From: SB25 sp050180705
GTDB taxonomy: Bacteria; Bacteroidota; Bacteroidia; Bacteroidales; Tenuifilaceae
Length of the DNA: 64,000 bases
Reading direction: 5' to 3'
NCBI GenBank assembly: GCA_050180705.1
Contig: JBFXDX010000001.1
Location: 310,001 to 374,000, forward strand
Shown: one piece after another, positions 1-8,572 of the stretch
Layout of the letters: each line of letters opens with the position of its first letter
Numbering within the stretch: the first letter of the stretch is position 1
The notes under the pieces: model-generated
What the model was told of the DNA's origin: nothing
The model's input: the letters and a program-made list of their open reading frames with translations, nothing else
The model's database searches: none
Made by a program: the position numbers and the translations under genes

Positions 1-1
1 G

Positions 2-199
2 GAGCGTAATGTTGAAATGTGTGCCTTCTGCGAGAGCTACCCTTGCGAGCATTTACAGGATTTGTTGGATGGTTACCCATTGCTTAAGTCCGATAATTCT
101 ATTTTAAGGGATAATGGCTGGGAGGCCTGGGGAAAGCATCAAGACGAACGCCATGCAAAAGGGATTGGATTTGCATACGCTAAGAAAGACGATGAATAG
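2..199 (+). CDS. DUF3795-type cysteine-rich protein, C-terminal part (5' end outside window)
   Basis: The reading frame is open from base 2, so the ATG at 17 is probably internal and the gene starts before the window. The visible part has a cysteine cluster (CAFCESYPCEHL) and a basic, aromatic tail, which resembles the C-terminus of DUF3795 proteins, small bacterial proteins with several Cys pairs likely to bind a metal. Function is unknown. It ends 17 bases before the GNAT gene at 217, so the two may be co-transcribed. The family call rests on the Cys pattern only. Confidence 0.6.
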   Translation, partial: ERNVEMCAFCESYPCEHLQDLLDGYPLLKSDNSILRDNGWEAWGKHQDERHAKGIGFAYAKKDDE

Positions 200-216
200 G
201 AGATAAATATTGAATC

Positions 217-726
217 ATGATACTAATTTTCGAAACAGAACGGTTATTCCTTCGTGAGCTAACGCTTCAGGATATGCCTAATCTCTCGTTGGTTCTATCG
301 GATCGGGAATCAATGAAACATTACCCGCATGCCTTTTCGGCCGAGGAGGTTAAAAAATGGATAGAGCGAAATATAGCGCGGTATAAAAATGATGGCTTTG
401 GATTATGGGCAGTAATTCGGAAGGATGATAATCAGTTTTTGGGCGACTGCGGAATTACATTGCAGAATATAGATGGCGATATTTTACCCGAAATAGGTTT
501 CCATATTATTAAAAGTTTCTGCAATATGGGATATGCAACCGAGGCCGCCGAAGCTTGCAAGAAGTATGCACTAGAGACATTGGGCTTTAAATCAATTTAC
601 TCGTACTCCGAAATAGGGAATAAACCATCGCAAAGGGTTTCTGCAAAAATTGGAATGAGTAAAGTAAAAACATTCCAGAACGATGGAATAACAGAGGTTG
701 TATACGAGTACAGTACCGAAAGTTAA
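217..726 (+). CDS. GNAT family N-acetyltransferase (RimJ/RimL type)
   Basis: The 169-residue protein starts with the ETERLFLRELTLQD signature typical of the RimJ/RimL-like branch of GNAT enzymes, which transfer an acetyl group from acetyl-CoA to a protein N-terminus or a small amine. The acetyl-CoA loop (motif A) is seen as SFCNMGYATEAA around residues 104-115, in place of the usual QxxGxG/A. The C-terminal segment with N-x-x-S-x-R-V and K-I-G-M corresponds to motif B. The length is normal for a single-domain GNAT. It lies in a run of small plus-strand genes (2-2511) with tight spacing. The substrate cannot be read from sequence. Confidence 0.85.
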   Translation: MILIFETERLFLRELTLQDMPNLSLVLSDRESMKHYPHAFSAEEVKKWIERNIARYKNDGFGLWAVIRKDDNQFLGDCGITLQNIDGDILPEIGFHIIKSFCNMGYATEAAEACKKYALETLGFKSIYSYSEIGNKPSQRVSAKIGMSKVKTFQNDGITEVVYEYSTES

Positions 727-761
727 GCTTGTTACCGAATGTATTACCAATTTTCTATACC

Positions 762-1196
762 ATGGATGCTAAAGATAACGTAATGCTTTTACGCGACGAG
801 GCCGTTGAGCCTACCGCGAATGTTCTGAAGAATATTCTGGATAGCAAACTATTTGCTGTTTATGAAGAGCTAATGCGAGTATTTGCTGCCGAGTTTAATT
901 TGGAGCCACAATGGCGATTCTATAAGGATGGAAAAGCATGGTTGTGTAAGGTGTGTTACAAGAAAAATACGGTGCTATGGCTTTCGGTTTGGCAGAACCA
1001 AATTAAGATAAGTTTCTACTTTACCGAAAAGACCCGGGCGGGTATCGATAGCCTTAATATTAGCAGTAACATAAAGGTTAATTTTTCGAATGCCAAACCG
1101 GCAGGTAAATTAATACCTTTGATTGTTGATGTTGAGCAATTGGAGCATCTGACCGATTTAAAGGAAATTATAAAGTATAAGAAAGAGCTGAAGTGA
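762..1196 (+). CDS. DUF3788 family protein
   Basis: I do not recognise a function. The protein of about 144 residues resembles the DUF3788 family: a short N-terminal R-D-E-A-x-x-P-T segment, a helical part, a W-R-F-Y-x-D-G-K-x-W core, then a long beta-rich part. I chose the ATG at 762, since the frame upstream opens only with a TTG at 729 and DUF3788 proteins normally begin close to this position; the TTG start would add 11 residues. The stop codon overlaps the next start (TGATG at 1194-1198), so translation is probably coupled. DUF3788 and GNAT genes often occur together in accessory regions of Bacteroidota and Firmicutes. Confidence 0.7.
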   Translation: MDAKDNVMLLRDEAVEPTANVLKNILDSKLFAVYEELMRVFAAEFNLEPQWRFYKDGKAWLCKVCYKKNTVLWLSVWQNQIKISFYFTEKTRAGIDSLNISSNIKVNFSNAKPAGKLIPLIVDVEQLEHLTDLKEIIKYKKELK

Positions 1197-1966
1197 TGCG
1201 AAGAATACTCTTTACAATTTGCAATTTGCTACTTGTATTTAACCTTGCTAAAGGGCAAACGCTACAGATTAGGAATGAGACCAAGATTGATTTCGATAAG
1301 GTTGTAGTTTTTACCGAGCGAGAGGAGGGACGGCATACTTACGATTATAATCCCGAGTTTAGGTATGGAGGACGGAAATATGCTACTCCAGCTATTACGG
1401 TCGATACCTTTGAGTATGCCAGTGAGATTAAACTCAATAAATCCGAAAAGTACACCTTAAAGTTTGTTGGTTTGTCCGATACTGTTTGCTATGCGTTTGG
1501 TATAAGTTTAAGCACTACAAAACAACTTGTTTTGAATGCCAGTAATGCTGTTTTTAGCAGAAAACCTCAGGAGCCTGTTAAACTTGCCGATGGTAGCGAG
1601 ATTGTTAAGATTGATCGAACATCGGATCAGGGAACAATTATAGTCGATGAGGAGGGTAGGATAGACCTGTACTTTAACTTTATAAACAGTACTCCATATA
1701 CTATATATGCTATTTACCCGTGGATTTCCGATGAGGATTTTCGGCGAGGAACAATCCTATACCACGATCCCGATCGAAAATTATTACCCAACGAGCAACG
1801 CAAAATATCGGTTATCGAGGATCGAACAATGGAGAGCTACAGCAATCAAACAATTTCGTTTGCCGTTGTTGCTGTCGATTCCGAGTCGAAATTGCACCGT
1901 TTCAACATAAAAAACATAGAGCTGAGCGCCGACAATGTAATTATTGACGGTAAAACAGCCGAGTAA
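1196..1966 (+). CDS. secreted protein of unknown function
   Basis: The 256-residue protein begins with a clear Sec signal peptide (MRRILFTICNLLLVFNLAKG followed by Q), so it is exported to the periplasm or the cell surface. The mature part is rich in beta-strand-forming residues and has no motif I recognise. I chose the ATG at 1196, which overlaps the stop of the preceding gene by one base, over an in-frame GTG one codon upstream. Together with the genes before and after it forms a compact plus-strand group (217-2511). Nothing indicates a catalytic role. Confidence 0.7.
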   Translation: MRRILFTICNLLLVFNLAKGQTLQIRNETKIDFDKVVVFTEREEGRHTYDYNPEFRYGGRKYATPAITVDTFEYASEIKLNKSEKYTLKFVGLSDTVCYAFGISLSTTKQLVLNASNAVFSRKPQEPVKLADGSEIVKIDRTSDQGTIIVDEEGRIDLYFNFINSTPYTIYAIYPWISDEDFRRGTILYHDPDRKLLPNEQRKISVIEDRTMESYSNQTISFAVVAVDSESKLHRFNIKNIELSADNVIIDGKTAE

Positions 1967-1977
1967 GGAGTTTTATA

Positions 1978-2511
1978 ATGATACTAGAGACAGAACGACT
2001 TATAATTAGGCCAATAACCCTCGACGATAAATTGGAGATATTTAAGTATCGTTCCGATACTGTTACCAATAAGTATCAAGGATGGATTCCCAAAACAGTT
2101 GACGATGTGGAGGATTTCATTGGAGCGGTTGCTAAACAAATTAACGAACCCAATACCTGGTTTCAGCTTGTGATTATAGAGAAAGAGTCGAAAGGAGTTG
2201 TGGGCGATTTAGGAATTCACTTTTTCGATACCGAAAACAAGCAGGTAGAGCTGGGATTTACGCTAAGTAAACAATACCAAAATAAAGGCTATGCTACCGA
2301 AGCTGTTGCAAGAGTAGTTAGCTATGTGTTTAATGATTTAGGTAAGCATAGAGTAATAGCATCAATCGATCCCAATAATACAAGCTCAATTCGCTTGGTA
2401 GAGCGAGTTGGATTTCGAAAGGAAGCCCACTTTGTTGAGAGCTTATGGATAAATGGCAAGTGGGCCGATGATTTAGTTTACGCGTTAATTGAAAAGAATT
2501 GGGCGAAGTAA
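1978..2511 (+). CDS. GNAT family N-acetyltransferase (RimJ/RimL type)
   Basis: The 177-residue protein carries the N-terminal ETERLIIRPITLDD signature of RimJ/RimL-like acetyltransferases, an acetyl-CoA loop QYQNKGYATEAV in the middle, and the N-x-x-S-x-R-L-x-E-R-V-G-F motif B close to the C-terminus, all complete. These enzymes acetylate amino groups of proteins or small molecules with acetyl-CoA. An AAGGAG sequence at about 1965 gives a Shine-Dalgarno-like site 8 bases before the ATG. It is the second such enzyme in the group beginning at 217, but the two differ clearly in sequence, so they are not a recent duplication. Confidence 0.88.
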   Translation: MILETERLIIRPITLDDKLEIFKYRSDTVTNKYQGWIPKTVDDVEDFIGAVAKQINEPNTWFQLVIIEKESKGVVGDLGIHFFDTENKQVELGFTLSKQYQNKGYATEAVARVVSYVFNDLGKHRVIASIDPNNTSSIRLVERVGFRKEAHFVESLWINGKWADDLVYALIEKNWAK

Positions 2512-2521
2512 TTCGCATCAG

Positions 2522-2556
2522 TTTGATACAGCTTTAGCCTTAAGCCTTTACCTTTG
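2522..2556 (+). promoter_or_regulatory. Bacteroidota-type promoter (TTTG ... TACCTTTG)
   Basis: A TTTG at 2522-2525 and a perfect TAnnTTTG box (TACCTTTG) at 2549-2556 match the -33/-7 promoter elements known in Bacteroidota. The spacing of 23 bases is somewhat longer than the usual 19-21. It lies in the 107-base gap before the gene at 2619 and would give a leader of about 55 bases. Confidence 0.55.
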
Positions 2557-2618
2557 TTGCAACCTATTACTTCCGTACTATTACCATTAGTTACTTAGAT
2601 TTAAGCATACAATTAAAA

Positions 2619-3260
2619 ATGAACAAGAATGATATTTATCCAAGGGTTGGCGATATGCAAACATGCCATCTTAAGGAGGTTGTGAAAAATCCCAATATCG
2701 TAGTTGGCGATTATACCTACTATCACGACTTTAATAATCCGCTAGATTTCGAAAAGAATAATGTGCTATACCATTATCCTGTAAATAAGGATAGGTTAGT
2801 TATTGGTAAATTTTGTTCCATTGCATCGGGCGCTAAGTTCCTGTTTAATGGTGGAAATCACAAATCCGAGAGCTTTGTGAATTACCCGTTTGCAATATTT
2901 AAAGATCTATGGGCACACAATCTGTTTGTGACCAATTCGTGGGACAATAAGGGCGATATTGTTATTGGAAACGATGTATGGATTGGGCACGATGCTATTA
3001 TTATGTCGGGTGTTACAATTGGAAATGGCGCAAGAATTGCAACCAGAGCGGTTGTTACAAAGGATGTTGAACCCTATGGAGTAGTGGGAGTAGTTCCTGC
3101 TAAACTCATAAAGAAACGATTTAGTGCCGATATAATTGATATTCTGGAGCAATTGCAGTGGTGGAGTAAAGATGAATCGTATATTCGGGAGATTATGCCT
3201 GTTTTAATGTCATCGGATATTAAACAGCTAAAGCAGTTGATTAATTACAATGGCAAGTAA
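2619..3260 (+). CDS. Vat/CatB-type hexapeptide-repeat acetyltransferase
   Basis: The 213-residue protein resembles xenobiotic acetyltransferases of the left-handed beta-helix class (Vat streptogramin and CatB chloramphenicol acetyltransferases). Hexapeptide repeats are visible at about residues 60-75 (VIGKFCSIASGA) and 110-160 (IVIGNDVWIGHDAIIMSGV and onward). The catalytic histidine expected in a G-x-N-H context is present at H81 (GGNHKSES), with the Y-P-F that follows it in the family. It should act in the cytoplasm with acetyl-CoA. Chromosomal relatives often have no proven resistance role, so an antibiotic substrate cannot be assumed. It has its own promoter in front. Confidence 0.82.
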   Translation: MNKNDIYPRVGDMQTCHLKEVVKNPNIVVGDYTYYHDFNNPLDFEKNNVLYHYPVNKDRLVIGKFCSIASGAKFLFNGGNHKSESFVNYPFAIFKDLWAHNLFVTNSWDNKGDIVIGNDVWIGHDAIIMSGVTIGNGARIATRAVVTKDVEPYGVVGVVPAKLIKKRFSADIIDILEQLQWWSKDESYIREIMPVLMSSDIKQLKQLINYNGK

Positions 3261-3296
3261 TAATTACTAAACTTGTAGTCGGTTAGCCCATATAAA

Positions 3297-4094
3297 ATGA
3301 GAAAGTATAGGATACAGAAATTCCCCAATTCAAGAATTGCAAGTATTGATGTTTGCGATATTGGCAAGCAAAAGCATCACGTCGCAGGATTGGTTGAGTT
3401 TGATGTAACGCAGAGCCGACAAAAGATCCGAGAATACAATAAAACCCATACCGGTAAAATATCCTTTACAGCTTGGTTAATAAGCGTAATTAGTCAAGCG
3501 GTAAAGGAATATGATGCTTCGGCCTCATTCCTGATAGGAAAGAATAAACTCATAGTTTTTGATGATATAAACGTATCCATCATTGTCGAGAAAAATGTAA
3601 CTGGCACAAAAGTGCCCATCCCATTGGTAATTGAAAAGGCAAATGAGTTAAGTGTTGAAGCTATAGCGAAGCAAATTGCAGATGCAAAAAGCATTGCTTT
3701 TACTGAGAAAGAGATAGTGCTTCAGCGAAAAACCCGAAAATTGGAGACAGTATACTATTGGCTTCCAGGATTTATCCGAAGATACATTTGGAAGTTTATG
3801 TTGAAGCACCCCAGAACAGCCTTCAGTAAAATGGGAAATGTTGCGTTTACCTCAGTTGGAATGATGGGGAAGGTAAACGGTTGGTTTATTCCCATCTCGG
3901 TTCATCCTATTTGTTTCGGAGTAAGTTCAATAGTGAAGAAACCGTTGGTTATTAACGATAGAATTGAAATAAGAGAGGTACTTAATATGTCAATTCTTTT
4001 TGATCATGATGTTATTGATGGCGCCCCAATGGCTCGCTTTATAAGTGGTTTGTCAAAGAATATTGAATCGGGGTTAAATATTACAGCACAGTAA
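3297..4094 (+). CDS. stand-alone 2-oxoacid dehydrogenase E2-type acyltransferase domain
   Basis: The 265-residue protein is a catalytic domain of the E2 (lipoamide acyltransferase)/chloramphenicol acetyltransferase superfamily. The active-site motif H-x-x-x-D-G is present near the C-terminus (FDHDVIDGAP, H237, D241). The F-T-S-V-G segment near 184-188 corresponds to the usual N-x-G core strand. There is no lipoyl domain and no E1-binding domain, and no E1 or E3 gene nearby, so it is not a normal dehydrogenase-complex subunit. The middle part (about 145-175) contains an unusual aromatic, basic insert. It may acylate a small molecule; the acyl acceptor is unknown. It follows the Vat-like gene by 36 bases. 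Confidence 0.75.
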   Translation: MRKYRIQKFPNSRIASIDVCDIGKQKHHVAGLVEFDVTQSRQKIREYNKTHTGKISFTAWLISVISQAVKEYDASASFLIGKNKLIVFDDINVSIIVEKNVTGTKVPIPLVIEKANELSVEAIAKQIADAKSIAFTEKEIVLQRKTRKLETVYYWLPGFIRRYIWKFMLKHPRTAFSKMGNVAFTSVGMMGKVNGWFIPISVHPICFGVSSIVKKPLVINDRIEIREVLNMSILFDHDVIDGAPMARFISGLSKNIESGLNITAQ

Positions 4095-4232
4095 GCATTT
4101 ATTCTTGCTGGGGGCTAATTATACAAAATCTATAAATATTACTACCTTAGTTTCGACTTTGCAGTATTGTCTGATTGGCTAATAAACCGCAGACTGTTAG
4201 TGCTTATTTTGTAAATAGAAACATAAGATTAT

Positions 4233-4949
4233 ATGAAAAGGGCTATTGTAATTGGGGCATCGTCGGGAATGGGAAAGGGACTGGCAACGCTTTTAGCAGA
4301 AAACGATTATAAAGTTGGTATCACAGGACGAAAAACGGAATTGCTAGAAGAGCTTAAAACGACAAAACCGAATTCCTTTTTAATTAAAGCATTTGATGCC
4401 ACAGATACCAACTCTACAATTGATATGCTAGAGGAATTGACCGCAGAGCTAGGTGGCCTCGATTTGCTGATTTTGAGTTCGGGAACAGGCGATTTGAACG
4501 AAAACTTAAACTTTGAGATCGAGAAAAAGGTAATTGATTTGAATGTAATTGGCTTTACTAATATTGCTGACTGGGCTTTTAATTATTTCGAGAAACAGAA
4601 ATACGGGCATTTGGTGGCAATAACTTCTGCGGCCGGAATAAGAGGAAGCCGTCATGCTCCATCGTACAATGCAACCAAATCATATCAGATAAACTACCTG
4701 GAAGGGTTAAGGCAAAAATCAACCAAATTAAAGAATCCAATTTTTGTAACAGACATTCGTCCAGGATTGGTTGATACCAATATGGCAAAGGGCGATGGAT
4801 TGTTTTGGGTTATGCCAGTGGATAAAGTTGTAAAACAAATTCTTAAGGCAATTACGAGAAAGAAAAAAGTTGTTTATGTGACAAAACGTTGGGGAGTTAT
4901 TGCTAGGATTCTGAAAATACTACCAAGATTTATTTACGATAGAATGTAG
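4233..4949 (+). CDS. short-chain dehydrogenase/reductase (SDR)
   Basis: The 238-residue protein has the classical SDR architecture: a Rossmann dinucleotide motif GASSGMG at residues 8-14, the catalytic serine around S132 (ITSAAG) and the Y145-x-x-x-K149 pair (SYNATK). The P-G-x-V-D-T motif after the active site is also present (RPGLVDT). It should be a cytoplasmic NAD(P)H-dependent oxidoreductase acting on a carbonyl or alcohol. The C-terminal 30 residues are basic and hydrophobic and might touch the membrane. Substrate unknown; no pathway neighbours give a clue. Confidence 0.88.
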   Translation: MKRAIVIGASSGMGKGLATLLAENDYKVGITGRKTELLEELKTTKPNSFLIKAFDATDTNSTIDMLEELTAELGGLDLLILSSGTGDLNENLNFEIEKKVIDLNVIGFTNIADWAFNYFEKQKYGHLVAITSAAGIRGSRHAPSYNATKSYQINYLEGLRQKSTKLKNPIFVTDIRPGLVDTNMAKGDGLFWVMPVDKVVKQILKAITRKKKVVYVTKRWGVIARILKILPRFIYDRM

Positions 4950-5086
4950 TAAAAAATTTACTTAGTATAAATATGTATATCAATTCTGTAGTTATTGAAT
5001 ATTTTAATGAGAATCCATAATCAAATTGAAAATATCAAAAGTGTATTAGAAAACTAATTTTTTAATCTAAGTAAAACATAAAATCA

Positions 5087-6253
5087 ATGAAAAAGTTAAT
5101 ATTTACAGGTCTTTTACTCGTTTTTGCACTCACAGGTTATTGCCAACACAACTTAGAGGATCTTCGTTTGGTCTTTAAAACAATCAATAATTTGCAAAGA
5201 GTTACATACAATCAAGTCATTGCTACCTCTACACCTTTTGATACTATAAATATGGAGCATAATGGGGAATTTGTTAATTTAATTATGACTCCTAATGATT
5301 CTTCAGAATTCATTTATTACAATGCAAGAAATGATGATAATACTTTTATTAAATATATTTATGATGGATCCGTAACTGCAACATTGGATTGGGATGAGCA
5401 AACAGTTCAAATTGATAGTTTAGATGATTCGAAACGCAAGAATATTCCTTCGCCATTTTTCTTAAAGGCAAAATCTTTAATTGAATATGTTTTAGCAAAT
5501 CAAGATAGTGTTAGTATTAGAACTCAAGTTTATGCCGATTCATTAGTTTACTCTTTCTTGTTTTACAATAAGAAAATATATTTTCACGCAGGAATATCTA
5601 TTTTCAATAAAGTAGGAGCAGTTTCAAAATATATGCTAACCATAGATCGTAATTTGAATTTACCGATTGGGTTTCTGCAGAAAATGTCAAATCAATATAT
5701 ATTTAACAGGGTTTCTAATATAAAAATAGCCGATAAGGGTATCCCTTTTAAAGCGCTAGACATTATACCGTCAAATTTTGAAAGGACGAAGCCAATAGAT
5801 TATCAGTCTATTTTTAATAAAGCAATGGCGATGAAAGGCAAAATAGCTCCAGACTGGTCTATTCCTGAGGTCGATGGTGATACTGTTAGTTTAAAAAGTA
5901 TTGATAGTAAAGTTATATTGCTTCAATTTACAACGTTGGGTTGTGGCGTTTGCCATATGTCCACATCATTTATGAAAGAGTTAGTTTCAAAATATAAAAA
6001 CAATAATGTAAAAATAGTAAGCATGGAGTTTTCGAAGGGTAACGTAAAAATGTTTAAAGATTATAAGAGAAATAATGGAATTAATTATAGCTATTTAATA
6101 GGAAACAAAAGTATTGCAGGTGAATATGGTGTTATTGCTGGTCCTACGTTTATTATAATTAATTCGAAGAAAGAAATAGTTGATATTCAGGTAGGCTATA
6201 GCCGAGGATATTCAGAGAAGGTTATTGAGGAAATAATTGATAGTTTATTGTAA
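5087..6253 (+). CDS. secreted TlpA-like thioredoxin-fold protein
   Basis: The 388-residue protein has a signal peptide (MKKLIFTGLLLVFALTGYC followed by Q), a long N-terminal beta-rich domain (about 20-245) without a known signature, and a C-terminal TlpA/AhpC-TSA-type thioredoxin domain (about 250-388) with a C-G-V-C redox motif at 286-289 and the cis-proline GPTF near 356. This layout is common in Bacteroidota periplasmic thiol-disulfide oxidoreductases. Codon use looks richer in A and T than in its neighbours (many AAT, ATA and TTA codons), which may point to later acquisition. The gene stands alone, preceded by 137 AT-rich bases. Confidence 0.82.
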   Translation: MKKLIFTGLLLVFALTGYCQHNLEDLRLVFKTINNLQRVTYNQVIATSTPFDTINMEHNGEFVNLIMTPNDSSEFIYYNARNDDNTFIKYIYDGSVTATLDWDEQTVQIDSLDDSKRKNIPSPFFLKAKSLIEYVLANQDSVSIRTQVYADSLVYSFLFYNKKIYFHAGISIFNKVGAVSKYMLTIDRNLNLPIGFLQKMSNQYIFNRVSNIKIADKGIPFKALDIIPSNFERTKPIDYQSIFNKAMAMKGKIAPDWSIPEVDGDTVSLKSIDSKVILLQFTTLGCGVCHMSTSFMKELVSKYKNNNVKIVSMEFSKGNVKMFKDYKRNNGINYSYLIGNKSIAGEYGVIAGPTFIIINSKKEIVDIQVGYSRGYSEKVIEEIIDSLL

Positions 6254-6329
6254 TATGCCGATTTTTATTGATTATGCCCCAATGATTCGAATTATAGAAG
6301 AATACTGAAACTGGATTGAATATTAAATG

Positions 6330-6941
6330 CTACAATGCTTTTCCAATTGCTTGCGTATAAATAACCTGTTCCGAATCTTTTAGCTGCATTATACTGTGGA
6401 GCTTTTCGCGATTAACCAGCCCAAGTATGGCTGTGTTTAAATTTGCTGCTGCACAGTACAGGTAAACATTCTGGCTAATAAATCCAGTTTCGGTTCCGGC
6501 AACAAATAGTTTTCGAGTTTCGTTGGTGCCAATGTATCCTTTCAGTTTTGAAAAATCCGATACATAAATTAATCCCACTGGTGCCGATTTCATCATTCGT
6601 TGGGTTTCAATATGCTCTCTTATATCAGCAGTAAGAATGGGGAAGAGGCTATGCTGTTCTTCGTTATACAGGAACAGACCTTTGTGTAATGCAACATAAA
6701 CCTTTATGGTTTGGGCATTTCGTGCAGAAGGAACCGTACGTTTACATTTACATCTGGAAGTTCCTTCAACAGTAATACCACAGGCTGCCCATAACAGATT
6801 CGACAATTCCTGATTTGATATTGCTGAGTTATTCCATTTTCTCCTTGTACGCCGCAATTCTAAAGCCCTCATTAAGGGGAAGTCGAGATTCCTTTGCGGT
6901 TCGGGAAGTTTCCATTCAGTTTCCATAGAGTGTTTTAACAT
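6330..6941 (-). CDS. SagB/ThcOx-type nitroreductase family protein
   Basis: The 203-residue protein resembles the SagB-like branch of the FMN-dependent nitroreductase superfamily: an early R-R-T-R-R-K-W segment (residues 30-36), the L-S-N-L-L-W-A-A-C-G-I-T stretch at about 46-57, and P-S-A-R-N-A-Q near 71-77, which binds FMN. A segment with N-x-x-L-x-A-A-x-x-L-N lies near the C-terminal third. Such proteins reduce or oxidise small molecules with FMN; true SagB enzymes oxidise azoline rings in peptides, but no precursor peptide or YcaO partner is nearby, so a general oxidoreductase role is more likely. An alternative start lies 5 codons downstream. Confidence 0.78.
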   Translation of the reverse strand: MLKHSMETEWKLPEPQRNLDFPLMRALELRRTRRKWNNSAISNQELSNLLWAACGITVEGTSRCKCKRTVPSARNAQTIKVYVALHKGLFLYNEEQHSLFPILTADIREHIETQRMMKSAPVGLIYVSDFSKLKGYIGTNETRKLFVAGTETGFISQNVYLYCAAANLNTAILGLVNREKLHSIMQLKDSEQVIYTQAIGKAL

Positions 6942-7057
6942 CTATGGCAAATGTATTCCGTTTGTAGATACCTAAAAGACTGTAAATAGTATAATTTTAA
7001 AACAATTTTAATTTGATACTGTATTGCAATCTTTTAGATTTTACGGATAACACCAAA

Positions 7058-7828
7058 TTACTTTAAGTAATGTTTTAATGCTCGTTTTAACGATTCATCG
7101 AAGAATATCCAGTTGTGGTTGCCTTGCCACTCCTCAAAAACAGGATTGTATCCAAGGTTGTTGAGCGTATTGTTGAATTTCTTATTATCGTTGTACAGAT
7201 AATCTTCGGTGCCACAGGTTAAGTATATCCTGGGCTTATCTGTTTTATCCTGAGTATTCTTAGCCAGTTCAATCACATCGGATTGCGGGTTCCATTCTAT
7301 ATTCTCGCCATAAATTGCACAGAAATCCTTGAATAGTTGTTCACCGTATAGTTCCTTAAACTTAGAGGCTCCATCGGAATAATTAAGATCTTCCTTTATA
7401 TGTAGGCATGGGGAGGAAAAAGCTCCGCAAAAGCTATACAACTCGGGCTTGGATAGTGCACATTTTAAAGCTCCGTATCCGCCCATCGATGCTCCAATAA
7501 TAGCAGTATCCTCTCTTTTAGTCGATATATTTAAAATACTACTGCACATTAAAGGAACCTCTTCGGTTATATAGCTAAAGTAGTTTAAGCCATACTTCAT
7601 ATCAGAGTAAAAACTCCGGGCAACCTCGGGCATAACAAATATTACCCTGTATTCCTTAGCATAATTAGGCAGCATGGTGTAGTCAATCCAATCGCCACTA
7701 CGACCACATAGGCCGTGTAGCAGGTAAACAATCTTGTGGGGTTGATTGGTGAATATATCGGGCGCTAAAATGGTTATGCTGGTTTCCATTTCCAGCTTCT
7801 GCGAAAAGAAGTTGCCTCGTAAAATCAT
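7058..7828 (-). CDS. alpha/beta-hydrolase esterase (esterase D/EstA family)
   Basis: The 256-residue protein has the esterase-D-type alpha/beta fold: oxyanion loop LLHGLCG at about 36-42, nucleophile elbow GASMGG with S114, an acid residue in CGTEDYLY (D209) and a histidine in GNHNW (H238). This set fits the PF00756 family, which includes S-formylglutathione hydrolases, tributyrin esterases and acetyl-xylan esterases. There is no signal peptide, so it should be cytoplasmic. It probably hydrolyses short acyl esters. The gene is monocistronic. Confidence 0.85.
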   Translation of the reverse strand: MILRGNFFSQKLEMETSITILAPDIFTNQPHKIVYLLHGLCGRSGDWIDYTMLPNYAKEYRVIFVMPEVARSFYSDMKYGLNYFSYITEEVPLMCSSILNISTKREDTAIIGASMGGYGALKCALSKPELYSFCGAFSSPCLHIKEDLNYSDGASKFKELYGEQLFKDFCAIYGENIEWNPQSDVIELAKNTQDKTDKPRIYLTCGTEDYLYNDNKKFNNTLNNLGYNPVFEEWQGNHNWIFFDESLKRALKHYLK

Positions 7829-7983
7829 GTTTTAAAAAGTTTATATAGAATTTGTAATTCAAAAGTATATTCATTGATCCAAAACGCATAGTATTTATGC
7901 GAAAAAATGTTGAAAATGCCAGGTCTAATTACAGGCAACCACTTGGTTTGATCTTAATAATTGCTTTTTCAAGCAAATCTGTG

Positions 7984-8484
7984 CTAATCGAGCCTTTTCT
8001 GCATCCAAACTATATCGAAAGATTTTCCATCTTTTTTAGCAATATCCTCAAATCTGCCACAATCCTTGAAATTGTTTTTTAGATGAAAGTTGATGCTCTT
8101 TATATTTTCCGAAGATATACTTGCCAACAGTGTCTTTATTCCCATCTTTTTTGCTTCTGATTCCAACTTCTTTAATACCAAATTACCGATGCCTTTTCCC
8201 GTATAATCTTTATCTATAAAGTAGGTGATTTCGGCACATTCCGAGAATGTTGGAAATGGATTATAGGCGTGAAGAAAACAAAAACCAATAGTCTTGTCTT
8301 GAATTGTTATTGCAAAGGCCGGGCAACCTTTAGTTGCATCCAGAATTTTAGAATAGTAATAGTAAGAAACCGATTTGTCTGGAAATGCAGATGTAGTATT
8401 GATAACATAGTAGTTGAAAATGTCGATTATTTCAACCTGATGCTTCATCGATAACTTTTCGAAAGATATTTGAAAATCATTCAT
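7984..8484 (-). CDS. GNAT family N-acetyltransferase (phosphinothricin-acetyltransferase-like)
   Basis: The 166-residue protein resembles the Pat/Bar branch of GNAT enzymes: early D-I-F-N-Y-Y-V segment, then the acetyl-CoA loop DYTGKGIGNLVLKKLE at about residues 92-107 and a late I-S-S-E-N-x-x-S-I-N-F-H motif. Pat-like enzymes acetylate amino acids such as methionine derivatives or glutamate analogues; the natural substrate is usually unknown. It is a separate transcription unit facing the same way as the esterase at 7058. Confidence 0.82.
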   Translation of the reverse strand: MNDFQISFEKLSMKHQVEIIDIFNYYVINTTSAFPDKSVSYYYYSKILDATKGCPAFAITIQDKTIGFCFLHAYNPFPTFSECAEITYFIDKDYTGKGIGNLVLKKLESEAKKMGIKTLLASISSENIKSINFHLKNNFKDCGRFEDIAKKDGKSFDIVWMQKRLD

Positions 8485-8572
8485 GGATTAACAGTATTAT
8501 ATTACTTCAAAATCACAGTAAAGTAACGCGAATAATTCGTTGAATTCGGTAAAAATATAAAAGTAATATCTA

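Noticed and set aside
7897..8082. Plus-strand frame of 61 codons upstream of and over the Pat-like gene end
   Set aside because: Mostly overlaps the GNAT gene on the other strand and its product has no known features.
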